Positions 45,197-54,246 of a stretch of 64,000 nucleotides of DNA are shown in pieces. The notes beneath the pieces were generated by a model. That model ran no database searches. It was not told the origin of the DNA and saw nothing but the letters and a program-made list of their open reading frames with translations. The first letter of the stretch is position 1, and each line of letters begins with the position of its first letter. Made by a program: the position numbers and the translations under genes. This DNA comes from Niastella yeongjuensis. GTDB taxonomy: Bacteria > Bacteroidota > Bacteroidia > Chitinophagales > Chitinophagaceae. Location: assembly GCF_900110245.1 (NCBI RefSeq), contig NZ_FOCZ01000004.1, positions 124,001 to 188,000 on the forward strand, read 5' to 3'.

Positions 45197-45766
45197 TTAC
45201 CAGGTTACAGGGCATAATACTTTAAAATAGACATTGTCCATATTTTTAAACCTTATTTCATACTTTCCCTGACACCTGTTAATGGCACTGCCTTTTGCCA
45301 AACATAATAGAAATTTTCTTGGGTAAATTTCACTGTACCTCCATCCATTTTGTTCTTTTAGCTTGTTTGTGTTTTTATCGACCGGAACTAAGACAATATC
45401 CTGTTCTGCATTTCTTAAATGGGTTTGCAACTTATTATAAAAACGAGAGTGTTCCAATGACGGATAATAGTAAAGTAAATTATTTACTAAACAGGAAAAT
45501 TCAGCTGCCAGTAAAAACAGGTATCCATTATGTGAACATAAAAAATTTAAACAACTGGTGTCATCTTTACGCACATAATCAAGACTTTCTTTGGGCACCA
45601 AAACATTATTTAAATAATGGCCATTTTCTTTAAACTTAATCAAAATGGGATCTTTTATTTCTATTGTATCAACGATATATAGCTCCTTTTCGATACTCAT
45701 TTTTTGAGCAGCGCTTCCAAAATAAATTAGACAACAACAGGATATTAATAACAATCTAATTTGCAT
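45197..45766 (-). CDS. Secreted hypothetical protein
   Basis: 189 residues from ATG 45766 (MQIRLLLISCCCLIYFGSAA), which gives a clean signal peptide; the longer frame back to 45886 adds 40 residues that overlap another probable coding frame. The mature protein has several Cys and Tyr residues (SCLNFLCSHNGYLFLL, FSCLVNNLLYYYPS) and ends IRFKNMDNVYFKVLCPVTW. I do not recognise a family. It lies next to a small damaged frame. Confidence 0.55.
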   Translation of the reverse strand: MQIRLLLISCCCLIYFGSAAQKMSIEKELYIVDTIEIKDPILIKFKENGHYLNNVLVPKESLDYVRKDDTSCLNFLCSHNGYLFLLAAEFSCLVNNLLYYYPSLEHSRFYNKLQTHLRNAEQDIVLVPVDKNTNKLKEQNGWRYSEIYPRKFLLCLAKGSAINRCQGKYEIRFKNMDNVYFKVLCPVTW

Positions 45767-45771
45767 TTGTA

Positions 45772-46020
45772 TCTGTTTTTGATGGTGTGGTCGTCGCTGG
45801 CGCCCCAGTAACTGTACCAGTTCCGAAATTTGCAGAAGCCACCTTATTACTTTTTTCAACAACGATCTTTGCCTTTGTAGAGCCATCTGATTTTACTTGG
45901 GCATTATCATATATGACGTAACCATCCCCACGGTTCCCTTATCAACTAATAATTTTCCCACCCTGGCATAACTTAATATGGCAGATATGTTTCGAAGCGT
46001 AAAATAGATCGTAAACAGTG
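45772..46020 (-). pseudogene. Possible frameshifted small gene
   Basis: Ending at TAG just before the secreted-protein ATG, one frame reads YVIYDNAQVKSDGS, then KIVVEKSNKVASANF and a Thr/Pro-rich tail. Upstream of ~45935 the plausible continuation (ILSYARVGKLLVDKGTV) is in another frame, so one base would have to be added or lost near GTGGGGATGG. No ATG was found before a stop. Evidence is weak. Confidence 0.3.
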
Positions 46021-46411
46021 TTGAATTGAAACTAAGAGCCTGTTAAGCAAGAGTATTCAAAAACAGGTAGACTGGAAGGTAAATTTACTATACGGGAACG
46101 GAAAAGTATAGGGTAATAAGGCGTCATCTATCAAAAAGTTAGGTGGTTTCAATTATCGGGTTAATGGGTCGGTTCAAAAGTAATACATTTCATAATCCAT
46201 CGGCACATTTTTTAATATTCGTGAATAGATGCCAATGAGCGCGCAGATTTTGGCGGTAAACGTGTAATCAATGGTGTTGTAATTAAGCGGGGCTGGCAGA
46301 GGAAAGGGCTCACCCCTTCCAGTTAGCGCCCCTGTTGCCAAAAACCAAGCCTAAGGATAAAATTCTCGAACACCACCTGATTATCAGCCAAAACATCTTC
46401 TTTTGGATATT
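46021..46411. other. Intergenic region without a visible gene
   Basis: About 390 bases. I see no convincing frame, RNA or repeat on either strand; it lies between a decayed area and the 3' end of the leftward transporter gene. Confidence 0.35.
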
Positions 46412-47386
46412 TTAAACGTGCTTATAATTTAGTCTTTTAAAGATGTTAAATGTGATACGTATCAATACAACTCCGATGATCAGCGTCCCAATAGATAGCA
46501 ACCCCATAGCCATCAGCCAACGGCCGTAATCGCTTCCCCTGTTTGCAAATTTCAATGCCGAAACGGTAACGATTATCAATGGTGATGACAATCCCCAAAA
46601 TGAAAAGCTGAAGGAGGGTTTGTGTTTTATATTCAGTGTATAAAGGCTCAGGGCGAGCAACAATCCAGCCCCAAGAAAGAATAAAGCCTGTGAGAACCGG
46701 GAGTCAATATGGATATAAGAATCATAAGCCATAAAGACCAATGCGCTCAATGCCGAAAAAGTAATGATCGCATTCCTCAGATCTCTTTTGTCGTCCTTCT
46801 TCAGTAAAGACAAAAACAGTTGAATCATCAGAATGAGTGCAAAAAGCAATCCAATGAACAGGAAAACGGTACAAATCGCCTTTATAACAATTACCGGCAA
46901 ATAATAACCTGTAATAGGAACATCCAGCGCCACGGTGATCGGAAGCACATAGGATGGTGTCATCTTTTCAAAAATACACCGGTAACAAAGCCACTGAATG
47001 GCAATATTCCAAATAAACGCAGCGATCAAAAATGTGCCCAGGCTCCATAAAACGATGGTGACCGCTGGATAAGCTGGCCAGAAGATGGTAGACAGGAAAA
47101 GTATGGTAATAGGGAAAATAACAAAATAATGCGGGGAAAGCGGATCTTTTAAGGCTGCCCTGAATACCTGCGGATGCTGAGCAAACTGATATAAAAAGAA
47201 CAGGGTCAGCGCCAAAAACAGCAGCAACGAAAAACCATCTACATAGGCAAGCAGGGAATTGGGTATATGCCACCGCACGCAGGCCAGCTTCCAGGAGAAT
47301 GACAACCCATTAATGCTTGCTATAATCCCAAATGTACAGACCGGTACTATATTTAATAAAGACTTTTTATTACCATCGGCAGACAT
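46412..47386 (-). CDS. Membrane protein, SLAC1/TehA-like transporter family
   Basis: 324 residues with ten hydrophobic segments, the number expected for SLAC1/TehA channels. The early block HPQVFRAALKDPLSPHYFVIFP, then FLSTIFWPAYP and LWSLGTFLIAAFIWNIAIQW, recalls that family. Its members move anions such as sulfite, C4-dicarboxylates or tellurite-related compounds. A divergent AraC-type regulator adjoins it, a common pairing for inducible transporters. The assignment is moderate; a plain 'multi-pass membrane protein' is the fallback. Confidence 0.65.
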   Translation of the reverse strand: MSADGNKKSLLNIVPVCTFGIIASINGLSFSWKLACVRWHIPNSLLAYVDGFSLLLFLALTLFFLYQFAQHPQVFRAALKDPLSPHYFVIFPITILFLSTIFWPAYPAVTIVLWSLGTFLIAAFIWNIAIQWLCYRCIFEKMTPSYVLPITVALDVPITGYYLPVIVIKAICTVFLFIGLLFALILMIQLFLSLLKKDDKRDLRNAIITFSALSALVFMAYDSYIHIDSRFSQALFFLGAGLLLALSLYTLNIKHKPSFSFSFWGLSSPLIIVTVSALKFANRGSDYGRWLMAMGLLSIGTLIIGVVLIRITFNIFKRLNYKHV

Positions 47387-47503
47387 GTCAACACGCTTTA
47401 GTACTTCTTATTAGATGCAGTCCCGCAGCCCCTGTGACAAAAACAACTGGAAACTGTCACACGGCCACAATACCGGTGTCAAAGATGTATTTCAGACATT
47501 CTT

Positions 47504-47511
47504 TATATTTG
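47504..47511 (+). promoter_or_regulatory. Probable -7 box of the AraC-type gene
   Basis: TATATTTG matches TAnnTTTG and ends 3 bases before the chosen ATG at 47515, implying a nearly leaderless transcript or a slightly later start codon. Confidence 0.45.
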
Positions 47512-47514
47512 TGT

Positions 47515-48507
47515 ATGACTATAGACCCAACTGCAAATGTGTCCACAGGCGATGTGGATGCGCTGATCAGTGAACTGGATGTTCAGTTTGTATGGTTGTC
47601 CCATTGCCTGGTAAGCCCCGGTTTCCGCCTTGACATGGGCGGATCCGATTTTCCCGGCATCCATTATAACCTAAGTGGCAGAGGCTGGATGCTGATTCAG
47701 GGATTGCAGCCAATTGAACTGGCACCTCACACCCTCATCGTTGTTCCCAGTAACCATCCATTCAAGATTGAAGTGTTCCCGGAAAACGAGCACGCTCAGG
47801 AGTTGACAACAGTCAACTGGAAAGATGTTATGCAGAACAAAAATAACATTCACCAGTTCGTGGCCGGCGACCCCATGAAGGCTGAAATAAATCTGGTCTG
47901 CGGTTTTTTCAAAGCATCGTACGGCCAAACCATGGACCTGTTTGCCGGACTGCAATCCCCTATTATTGAAACATTTCACACAAACGAGCAGTTAGGCGAC
48001 CGGTTGCGGATAGCAGTAGCTGAGTTCCTGAGCCAGGAGGTGGGTTCCAGCGAAATGAGCAGCCTGCTGTTAAAACAGGTGATCATTCTTTTGTTACGGC
48101 GATCACTGGCCTCGATCACATTATGGAGTGAACGTTTCTCCATACTTCGGGATGCCCGCATTGCGAGAGTAATAGCGACAATTGCGTCAGACCCCGGGGA
48201 GGGTCATACCGTAAAAAGCCTGGCCGACATTGCATGTATGAGCCGCTCCAATTTCATGACCACCTTTACCGAAATAATAGGCAAAACGCCCATGGCAACT
48301 TTACGGGAGTTTCGCATGCGGCATGCTGCCCGGCTGTTAAAGAATTCGAATCTATCTATTGACCAGGTAGCCCGGGAAAGCGGTTATCATAGCAAGACCA
48401 GCTTCGCACGGGTTTTCCGTCAAACATTTGGCAAATACCCCAATGAATACAGAATAGACCCGGCTAATAAACCAATGGAGTCTCAAAACAAAGACCGAAA
48501 ATCCTGA
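47515..48507 (+). CDS. AraC family transcriptional regulator with cupin sensor
   Basis: 330 residues from ATG 47515 (MTIDPTANVSTGDVDALI); the open frame extends upstream to 47332, but that part overlaps the divergent gene start and has no conserved features. Residues ~1-190 form a Cupin_6-type sensor (FPGIHYNLSGRGWMLI, LAPHTLIVVPSNHPF). The C-terminal ~100 residues are two AraC helix-turn-helices (VKSLADIACMSRSNFMTTFTEIIGKTPMATLREFRM and IDQVARESGYHSKTSFARVFRQTFG). It probably controls the divergent transporter. Confidence 0.9.
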   Translation: MTIDPTANVSTGDVDALISELDVQFVWLSHCLVSPGFRLDMGGSDFPGIHYNLSGRGWMLIQGLQPIELAPHTLIVVPSNHPFKIEVFPENEHAQELTTVNWKDVMQNKNNIHQFVAGDPMKAEINLVCGFFKASYGQTMDLFAGLQSPIIETFHTNEQLGDRLRIAVAEFLSQEVGSSEMSSLLLKQVIILLLRRSLASITLWSERFSILRDARIARVIATIASDPGEGHTVKSLADIACMSRSNFMTTFTEIIGKTPMATLREFRMRHAARLLKNSNLSIDQVARESGYHSKTSFARVFRQTFGKYPNEYRIDPANKPMESQNKDRKS

Positions 48508-48560
48508 ATTGATAGCACAAAGTCCTAAACTATCGCAGCGTCATTTTCCGATGCCTCAGA

Positions 48561-49478
48561 GTGCCTAATTTGAGCCTCCAATTAAAGCGCAAGCGAGGCA
48601 TGTCAGGTATGTTCCCGTTCGAAACCAACCATTACAATACACAGGAAAAAGCAGTTATTGAAGCAGCTCAAAATGGATCCCGTTCAGCCATAGAAACGTT
48701 GATCAAAAAATACCAGCAATTCGTTTATAATGCAGCATTAAAACTGGTACGTAACCCCGAAGATGCAGCAGACATCTCACAAGAGGCGTTATTGAAAATG
48801 CTGATCAAACTACCCCAGTTCAATTTTAAAAGCAGCTTTAAAACCTGGTTGTACCGCATTGTTATGAACCATTTTCTCAATGCAAAACGCTGCATTGGGG
48901 AAAATGAAGTGTATTCCTTCGATGAATTGGGCGAACTGTGCGACAATCTTGAAGAAGAACTATCGCCAGTAGAACAAAAGAGTAAGAAGGAAGAGATCCG
49001 GTATATAAGGGATAAATACATGGCCTCAACTTTATTATGCCTCAGCCGCCAGCAAAGGATCATATTGGTCCTGGGTGCTGTATTTCGCATTCAATCCACA
49101 GAGGCGGCCCAGGTACTTGATATCACACCTGAGAATTTCAGAAAACAATTGCAACGGGCCAAAGAAGACCTGTTTCAATTTATGGAAAATAAATGTGGAT
49201 TGATGGACCCGGCCAATCCCTGCAAATGCCGAAAAAAAACAAAAGGCTTTATTAAAGAGGGATTGATCGATCCTTCCAGTTTACAGTTTCACCGTAAAGC
49301 CGTGCAATCGATCAATGCCCTGGTACGGAGGAAAAATAAATCGCTCGACAACTTAATGGAGGGAAAATACCTGCATTTATTTATTGATCAACCGTATGCT
49401 AACGAGCTTAAAAAGCAGGCGCTTGTAAGGCAGATCTTAGAAGATGCGGAAGTCCGGGAGATCTATCAACTTTCTTAA
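48561..49478 (+). CDS. RNA polymerase sigma-70 family factor with C-terminal extension
   Basis: 305 residues (ATGs at 48600 and 48609 are alternative starts). Region 2 is clear (AIETLIKKYQQFVYNAALKLVRNPEDAADISQEALLKML, FKTWLYRIVMNHFLN) and region 4 is present (LSRQQRIILVLGAVFRIQSTEAAQVLDITPENFRKQLQRAKEDL). A ~100-residue extension follows with CGLMDPANPCKCRKKTKGF, a Cys-rich segment found in a subgroup of Bacteroidota sigma factors. It is 21 bases upstream of egtD and may drive the ergothioneine genes. Confidence 0.88.
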   Translation: MPNLSLQLKRKRGMSGMFPFETNHYNTQEKAVIEAAQNGSRSAIETLIKKYQQFVYNAALKLVRNPEDAADISQEALLKMLIKLPQFNFKSSFKTWLYRIVMNHFLNAKRCIGENEVYSFDELGELCDNLEEELSPVEQKSKKEEIRYIRDKYMASTLLCLSRQQRIILVLGAVFRIQSTEAAQVLDITPENFRKQLQRAKEDLFQFMENKCGLMDPANPCKCRKKTKGFIKEGLIDPSSLQFHRKAVQSINALVRRKNKSLDNLMEGKYLHLFIDQPYANELKKQALVRQILEDAEVREIYQLS

Positions 49479-49499
49479 TATAGAAAAAATATAAGGGCA

Positions 49500-50456
49500 A
49501 TGGTTAATGGTGATTTTGTGGTGAAGTTTTATAATGAAGTAATAGCAGGATTGTCGCAGTACCCCAAAAGGCTTCCCTCCAAATATTTTTATGACGCAAC
49601 AGGTGACAATCTTTTCCAACAGATCATGCATAGTCCCGATTATTATGTTACCCGCTGTGAACTGGAAATATTCACGACACAGTTACCTGAAATGACGAAA
49701 CTGGTAATAAAAGACGGGTCGCCTTTTGATTTGATCGAATTGGGACCGGGAGACTGTTACAAGTCAATTCACCTGATGAAGGAGCTTACCAGGCTGGAAA
49801 CAGATTTCAACTATCTCCCCATCGATATCTCCGGTGCCGTACTCGACCAGATCAATACGACCCTGCCTCCCTTGTTACCCAACATGCCTGTTCAGTGTAT
49901 GAATGGCGAGTATTTTCAAATGCTGTCTAAAGCCAAATGGTATTCTTCCAACCGGAAAGTGGTGTTGTGTTTAGGGGGCAATATTGGGAACATGACTGTG
50001 GAAGAAAGCCATACGTTTTGTAAGGCCCTGCACAAACATTTAAATCCCGGCGACCTGGTGATCATAGGTTTTGACCTGGTGAAGAACCCTAATGTGATCA
50101 GAACGGCTTATTACGACAGGGAAGGCATCACCAGCCTGTTCAACCTCAACCTGCTCGAGCGCATTAACCAGGAACTGGAAGGCAATTTCAACCTGAATGA
50201 TTTTGAACATTATTGCAGTTACGAACCTGAAACGGGCGCCTGCAAAAGCTTCCTGGTGTGCCTGGCAGACAGGATCGTGCGCATCCGTAACAAAGAAATC
50301 ATCTTCAAAAAGGATGAATACATCTGGATGGAGATCTCCCAAAAATATAATCCGGGACAGATCAGCGAGATGGCATTGAGCAATGGCTTTAAACCTATAG
50401 GTAATTTAATGGATAGCAAACGATGGTTTGCAGATGCCTGCTGGGAGGTTATTTAA
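49500..50456 (+). CDS. egtD: L-histidine N(alpha)-methyltransferase EgtD
   Basis: 318 residues of the Methyltransf_33/DUF2260 family. Diagnostic blocks are LPSKYFYDATGDNLFQQI, SPDYYVTRCELEIF, the SAM-binding FDLIELGPGDCYKS, LPIDISGAVLD, LCLGGNIGNM, LVIIGFDLVKNP and a late FADACWEV. EgtD trimethylates histidine to hercynine, the first step of ergothioneine synthesis. egtB follows two genes downstream, completing the hercynine-sulfoxide branch point. Confidence 0.93.
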   Translation: MVNGDFVVKFYNEVIAGLSQYPKRLPSKYFYDATGDNLFQQIMHSPDYYVTRCELEIFTTQLPEMTKLVIKDGSPFDLIELGPGDCYKSIHLMKELTRLETDFNYLPIDISGAVLDQINTTLPPLLPNMPVQCMNGEYFQMLSKAKWYSSNRKVVLCLGGNIGNMTVEESHTFCKALHKHLNPGDLVIIGFDLVKNPNVIRTAYYDREGITSLFNLNLLERINQELEGNFNLNDFEHYCSYEPETGACKSFLVCLADRIVRIRNKEIIFKKDEYIWMEISQKYNPGQISEMALSNGFKPIGNLMDSKRWFADACWEVI

Positions 50457-50486
50457 TGTAATTATATAACGCTAAAATTTATACAG

Positions 50487-50912
50487 ATGAAATCAAACAC
50501 TGAACAGATGACAGACGCTTTTCCGCTCCCTACCAGGCCCGAAGACATTATCCCGTCGCTGGTTGACCGGTTTAATTCCGGCGATGTCAGGAATCAGATG
50601 GCCCTGTATGCACCAGATGCCGTATTCGTCGCAAACGACGGGCGAGTTATCACCGATCACGAAGAGATCGCTTCCATTATCGGGCGCGACATCAAGCTCG
50701 GCCTGCCGTTGAAGACCAATGTTCGCCACGTGTTCGTTGGCGGCGATACCGCACAGATAATTGTGGACTGGTCCATCGAGGGCAAGGGTCCCGACGGCAA
50801 GGAGATACGCCTGGGCGGATCGGCATGCGATATCGCGCGCCGCGGTGCAGATGGGTTCTGGCGGTACATTATCGACAATAATCAGGGAACAGCGGTGCGA
50901 CAGCCCGCCTAA
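50487..50912 (+). CDS. SnoaL/NTF2-like protein
   Basis: 141 residues with a nuclear-transport-factor-2 cone fold pattern: PSLVDRFNSGDVRNQMALYAPDAVFV at the start and a central IIVDWSIEGKG, then SACDIARRGADGFWRYIIDN. This resembles SnoaL-like/DUF4440 stress proteins of unknown substrate. It is inserted between egtD and egtB. The codon and base composition is GC-richer than the neighbours (for example GGCGGCGATACCGC), so it may be a more recent arrival. Confidence 0.8.
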   Translation: MKSNTEQMTDAFPLPTRPEDIIPSLVDRFNSGDVRNQMALYAPDAVFVANDGRVITDHEEIASIIGRDIKLGLPLKTNVRHVFVGGDTAQIIVDWSIEGKGPDGKEIRLGGSACDIARRGADGFWRYIIDNNQGTAVRQPA

Positions 50913-50945
50913 TGTTTTGTTTAGTTAATGCCTGTTTTAAGGTAT

Positions 50946-50998
50946 CCCCTCCTGGGAGGGGTAAGGGGTGGGTTTGCCAAAACGAAAACCCACCCCTT
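50946..50998. repeat. REP-like double hairpin before egtB
   Basis: CCCCTC..GAGGGG (50946-50961) forms one small hairpin, and AAGGGGTGGGTTT (50963-50975) pairs perfectly over 13 bases with AAACCCACCCCTT (50986-50998). Translating it adds a spurious PLLGGVRGGF prefix to egtB. From memory, such GGGAGGGG/AGGGGTGGG words are common dispersed repeats in Bacteroidota. Confidence 0.65.
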
Positions 50999-51026
50999 AA
51001 CTAAACGAATAATTAAATACACAACG

Positions 51027-52178
51027 ATGACAGACCTTAGAGACAAGTACCGGCGCGTTCGAACGAGAAGCGAAGAAATTTGTGCTACCCTGAAGACGGA
51101 AGACTATGTGGTGCAGCCAGTGGCTGATGTTAGTCCACCTAAATGGCACCTGGGCCATACGACCTGGTTTTTCGAAACATTCGTCCTGAAACCAGTGAAT
51201 GGCTATAAAGAATTTGACCCGAGGTACAATTACGTTTTCAACAGCTATTATGAAACAGTGGGTGTGCGCGTGGTCCGTACAAACAGGGGTAACCTGAGCA
51301 GGCCTTCCGTAGCCGACGTTTATAATTACCGGAGGTACATAGATGCAGCTATGTTAAGCTTACTGGAATCAACCCTATCCCCTGAAATGACGCAGCTTAT
51401 CATACTGGGGTTGAACCATGAACAACAACACCAGGAGTTGCTGGCTGCAGACATCAAATATATTCTGGGTAACAATCCTTTGCTGCCGGCTTTCGGTGAA
51501 GCCAACATTACAACGCCTGTTGTTCCCGACAAAAACTGGATTGACATGAACTGCGGCCTTTACGAAATAGGCCATCAGGGATATGGCTTTTGTTTCGACA
51601 ATGAACTGGGCAGACATACGGTGTACCTGCCTGCTTACCGCATAGCTACCGAACCAGTCACCAACCGGGAATATGTTTCGTTTATACAGGACGGTGGTTA
51701 TCAAAAACACCAGTACTGGCACGCGGAAGGCTGGGATTGGGTAAACAACAACAAGATAACTGCCCCTATGTACTGGCATGCTATAGATGATGAATGGTGG
51801 TGTTATCAATCTTCCGGTCTGCAATTGCTGCAGCCGCACGATCCGGTTTGCCACATCAGCTTTTATGAAGCGGCTGCCTATGCGGCGTGGAAGGGTATGC
51901 GTTTGCCTACTGAATTTGAATGGGAAGCGGCAGCTTCACAATTCTCCTGGGGCCAACGCTGGGAGTGGACAAACAGCGCCTATCTCCCCTACCCTGGTTT
52001 TAAAAGAGCCGAAGGCGCCGTTGGAGAATACAATGGTAAGTTTATGGTAAATCAAATGGTGCTGCGAGGTGCTTCTGAAGTTACTCCGCAGGGACATAGC
52101 CGGTTAACCTATCGTAATTTCTTTCATGCGCCATTACGCTGGCAGTATACGGGTATACGCCTGGCTGAACATATATAA
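51027..52178 (+). CDS. egtB: Ergothioneine biosynthesis protein EgtB
   Basis: 383 residues from ATG 51027 (MTDLRDKYRRVRTRSEE); the frame is open back to 50928, but that part is a REP-like repeat. The N-terminal DinB-like domain holds the iron ligands in WHLGHTTWFFE and NHEQQHQELL. The C-terminal FGE-sulfatase domain reads YRIATEPVTNREYVSFIQDGGY, HISFYEAAAYAAWKGMRLPTEFEWEAA and TYRNFFHAPLRWQYTGIRLA. EgtB uses O2 and Fe(II) to join hercynine to a thiol as a sulfoxide. No EgtC, EgtA or EgtE is nearby. Confidence 0.93.
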   Translation: MTDLRDKYRRVRTRSEEICATLKTEDYVVQPVADVSPPKWHLGHTTWFFETFVLKPVNGYKEFDPRYNYVFNSYYETVGVRVVRTNRGNLSRPSVADVYNYRRYIDAAMLSLLESTLSPEMTQLIILGLNHEQQHQELLAADIKYILGNNPLLPAFGEANITTPVVPDKNWIDMNCGLYEIGHQGYGFCFDNELGRHTVYLPAYRIATEPVTNREYVSFIQDGGYQKHQYWHAEGWDWVNNNKITAPMYWHAIDDEWWCYQSSGLQLLQPHDPVCHISFYEAAAYAAWKGMRLPTEFEWEAAASQFSWGQRWEWTNSAYLPYPGFKRAEGAVGEYNGKFMVNQMVLRGASEVTPQGHSRLTYRNFFHAPLRWQYTGIRLAEHI

Positions 52179-52233
52179 AGAGCAAGAGCGGCATAATGCC
52201 GCTCCATTTCCTGAAAACCTGACTTCCTCCTGC

Positions 52234-52731
52234 TTACAAACTTTCATTCATGATCCCTGCGTCTGCCGGCGGGTAGTCACCAGTGCCTGCCGGTACTGTA
52301 GCATCGTCTGACAGATACGATTCAATCACAATCTCCCCTTGTAACAACTTAGCTGCCGGGCAATTCTTAGCTATCCAAAGCAGCTTTTCCTTTTGCTCCT
52401 CCGTCACTGGCTGGCCAAACGATACGGTTCTGTAGATACAGGTTTTGAAAGGTTCCTGTTCCTGCCACATGTTTACCGAACAATGGATGTCGGTAATATC
52501 CCATCCCTTTTTGTTGATATACATACGTAAAGTAGTCAACGTACATCCTACCAAACCAGACAGGATAGCCGTAAACGGATCAGGACCAATATCCTTACCA
52601 CCGTTGAAGGGTGGCTCGTCCAGCACCAGCTGGCCCGACCTCCAGTTAATGACAACCTCCTGCCGGTCTTTTACCAGGTTACCGGTAATATCCTTTGGGA
52701 AGAGTCGGATGGTTTTCTTTTTATGTATCAT
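52234..52731 (-). CDS. OsmC family peroxide-detoxification protein
   Basis: 165 residues with the OsmC core: NGGKDIGPDPFTAILSGLVGCTLTTLRMYINKKGW contains the first redox Cys, and IAKNCPAAKLLQG the second. The family (OsmC/Ohr/YhfA) reduces organic peroxides using a Cys pair. The gene is the last of a three-gene leftward group; the stop is near the end of the convergent egtB unit. Confidence 0.88.
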   Translation of the reverse strand: MIHKKKTIRLFPKDITGNLVKDRQEVVINWRSGQLVLDEPPFNGGKDIGPDPFTAILSGLVGCTLTTLRMYINKKGWDITDIHCSVNMWQEQEPFKTCIYRTVSFGQPVTEEQKEKLLWIAKNCPAAKLLQGEIVIESYLSDDATVPAGTGDYPPADAGIMNESL

Positions 52732-52749
52732 GAAATTTGATTTTAGGAT

Positions 52750-53280
52750 TTATACATATACTTTGGGCCAGTCGATCGGTACATTTGTCATTGCGTACAG
52801 CAGGTTCAATGTCCAGATATTACCTACTGCGAGTACCACATCCACCAGGTGTCCCTGATCATATCCCGCTTCATAAAAGTCTTCAAGGATCGCGCCTGCT
52901 ATTCTTCCCCTGGTCATCGCTATGTTATGCGCTAAGGCCACTAAGGTTTTTAGTTTCCTGTCAAAACTGATATCATTCGCCCGGATGTTCAGGATCTCCT
53001 CCTCCTTAAAGCCCAGGCGGTTGGCGATGGCCGTGTGAAAACTCAGGCAATACTGGCATTGATTTACCTGGCTTACGATCAGATTCACCGCTTCCCGCTC
53101 CCGGTCGCTGAGCGAACTTTTTTGTGTCAGATAGTTAAAATAATTCTCGAGCCCATTCTCACTGCTTGCAAAAGCAGCAAAAATGTTCGGGACTTTGCCG
53201 TACAGCCCCTTTACTTCTCCAAAGATCTTTTTGTCCTTATCTGAGATATTTTGCTCAGTAGGTACTACAAACTCAGTCAT
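52750..53280 (-). CDS. Carboxymuconolactone decarboxylase family protein (AhpD-like)
   Basis: 176 residues. The redox motif CQYCLSFHTAIANRLGFKEEEI shows CxxC followed by the catalytic His, and the overall arrangement (REREAVNLIVSQVNQC) is typical for AhpD-type peroxidase-associated proteins. It is 18 bases upstream of the osmC-like gene. A shared role in peroxide defence is likely. Confidence 0.88.
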   Translation of the reverse strand: MTEFVVPTEQNISDKDKKIFGEVKGLYGKVPNIFAAFASSENGLENYFNYLTQKSSLSDREREAVNLIVSQVNQCQYCLSFHTAIANRLGFKEEEILNIRANDISFDRKLKTLVALAHNIAMTRGRIAGAILEDFYEAGYDQGHLVDVVLAVGNIWTLNLLYAMTNVPIDWPKVYV

Positions 53281-53328
53281 AATAAATTCTATTTATTTAT
53301 ATAGAAACCGTTTAAGAGCACCGGGTGC

Positions 53329-54246
53329 TTAGGGACGAACGCGGATGATCGTTTTTCCTTTGCCACGTTTAGTTGGATTGAAAGCAGCAACTGCCTCGTC
53401 GAGGGAGGCGATGTTACCGATGTTTGTCTGCAACCGGCCTTCCCGGAACCGGTGAACGACCTCATTCAATTGGAAGCGATTTGCTTCAACAACGAAGTCA
53501 ATGGTAGTAACGTTAGCAGGCTGCGCCTCAACCGGGCCGGCGATGGTCACCAGCGTTCCACCGGCACGGACCACTCCCAAAGATCGCTTGGCGATGTCGC
53601 CGCCGAGGACATCAAAAACCAGGTCTACCCGGTCAATAGCTTCCAGCTTGTCGTTATCGAGGTCAACATACTCCTGGGCACCGAATTCAGTGGCCGTCTT
53701 ACGACCGTCTGCCCGCCCGGTACCGATGACGTATGCGCCAGCTTCGCGTGCGAGCTGTACAGCCATCGAACCCACTATGCCGGCCGCACCATGTACAAGG
53801 ACGCGTTGCCCCGCCTGAAGGCGACCATGGTCGAACAACCCCTGCCAGGCAGTAAGACCCGGCATCACCAGGGCGGCACCCACTGTAAAATCAACATCAC
53901 CCGGCAGCGGTGCCAGGTTGCGCGACTCAACGGCCACATATTCCGCCAGGGTGCCATCGCGATACCAGTCTGTAAGACCGAACACCCGCTGCCCCACCGA
54001 TAACCCGGTTGTGCCATAGCCAAGGGCAGTTACCACGCCGGCCAGTTCGTGGCCGGGGATCGCTGGCCTCCGGTCATGGTCGGCACGATCTGTCCAGGTG
54101 GAAGGCCACGACAGTTCATCGCCGGTGATACAGGCAGCGTGCACCTGCACAACTACATCGTTTATAGTAGGCTGCGGCTCAGGCCGTTCCACCAGTTTCA
54201 TACCGGCTGTTCCTGCAGCCTGATCCGTTACAACGATCGCTTTCAT
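53329..54246 (-). CDS. NADP-dependent oxidoreductase, quinone-reductase-like MDR family
   Basis: 305 residues from ATG 54246 (MKAIVVTDQAAGTAGMKLVE); the frame extends 11 codons upstream with no conserved content. The GroES-like domain reads PAIPGHELAGVVTALGYGT; the nucleotide-binding loop is VLVHGAAGIVGSMAVQLAREAGAYVIGTG. The structural-zinc cysteines of alcohol dehydrogenases are absent, pointing to the quinone oxidoreductase branch. It heads the leftward redox group with ~48 bases to the next gene. GC content is visibly higher than around it, suggesting transfer. Confidence 0.88.
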   Translation of the reverse strand: MKAIVVTDQAAGTAGMKLVERPEPQPTINDVVVQVHAACITGDELSWPSTWTDRADHDRRPAIPGHELAGVVTALGYGTTGLSVGQRVFGLTDWYRDGTLAEYVAVESRNLAPLPGDVDFTVGAALVMPGLTAWQGLFDHGRLQAGQRVLVHGAAGIVGSMAVQLAREAGAYVIGTGRADGRKTATEFGAQEYVDLDNDKLEAIDRVDLVFDVLGGDIAKRSLGVVRAGGTLVTIAGPVEAQPANVTTIDFVVEANRFQLNEVVHRFREGRLQTNIGNIASLDEAVAAFNPTKRGKGKTIIRVRP

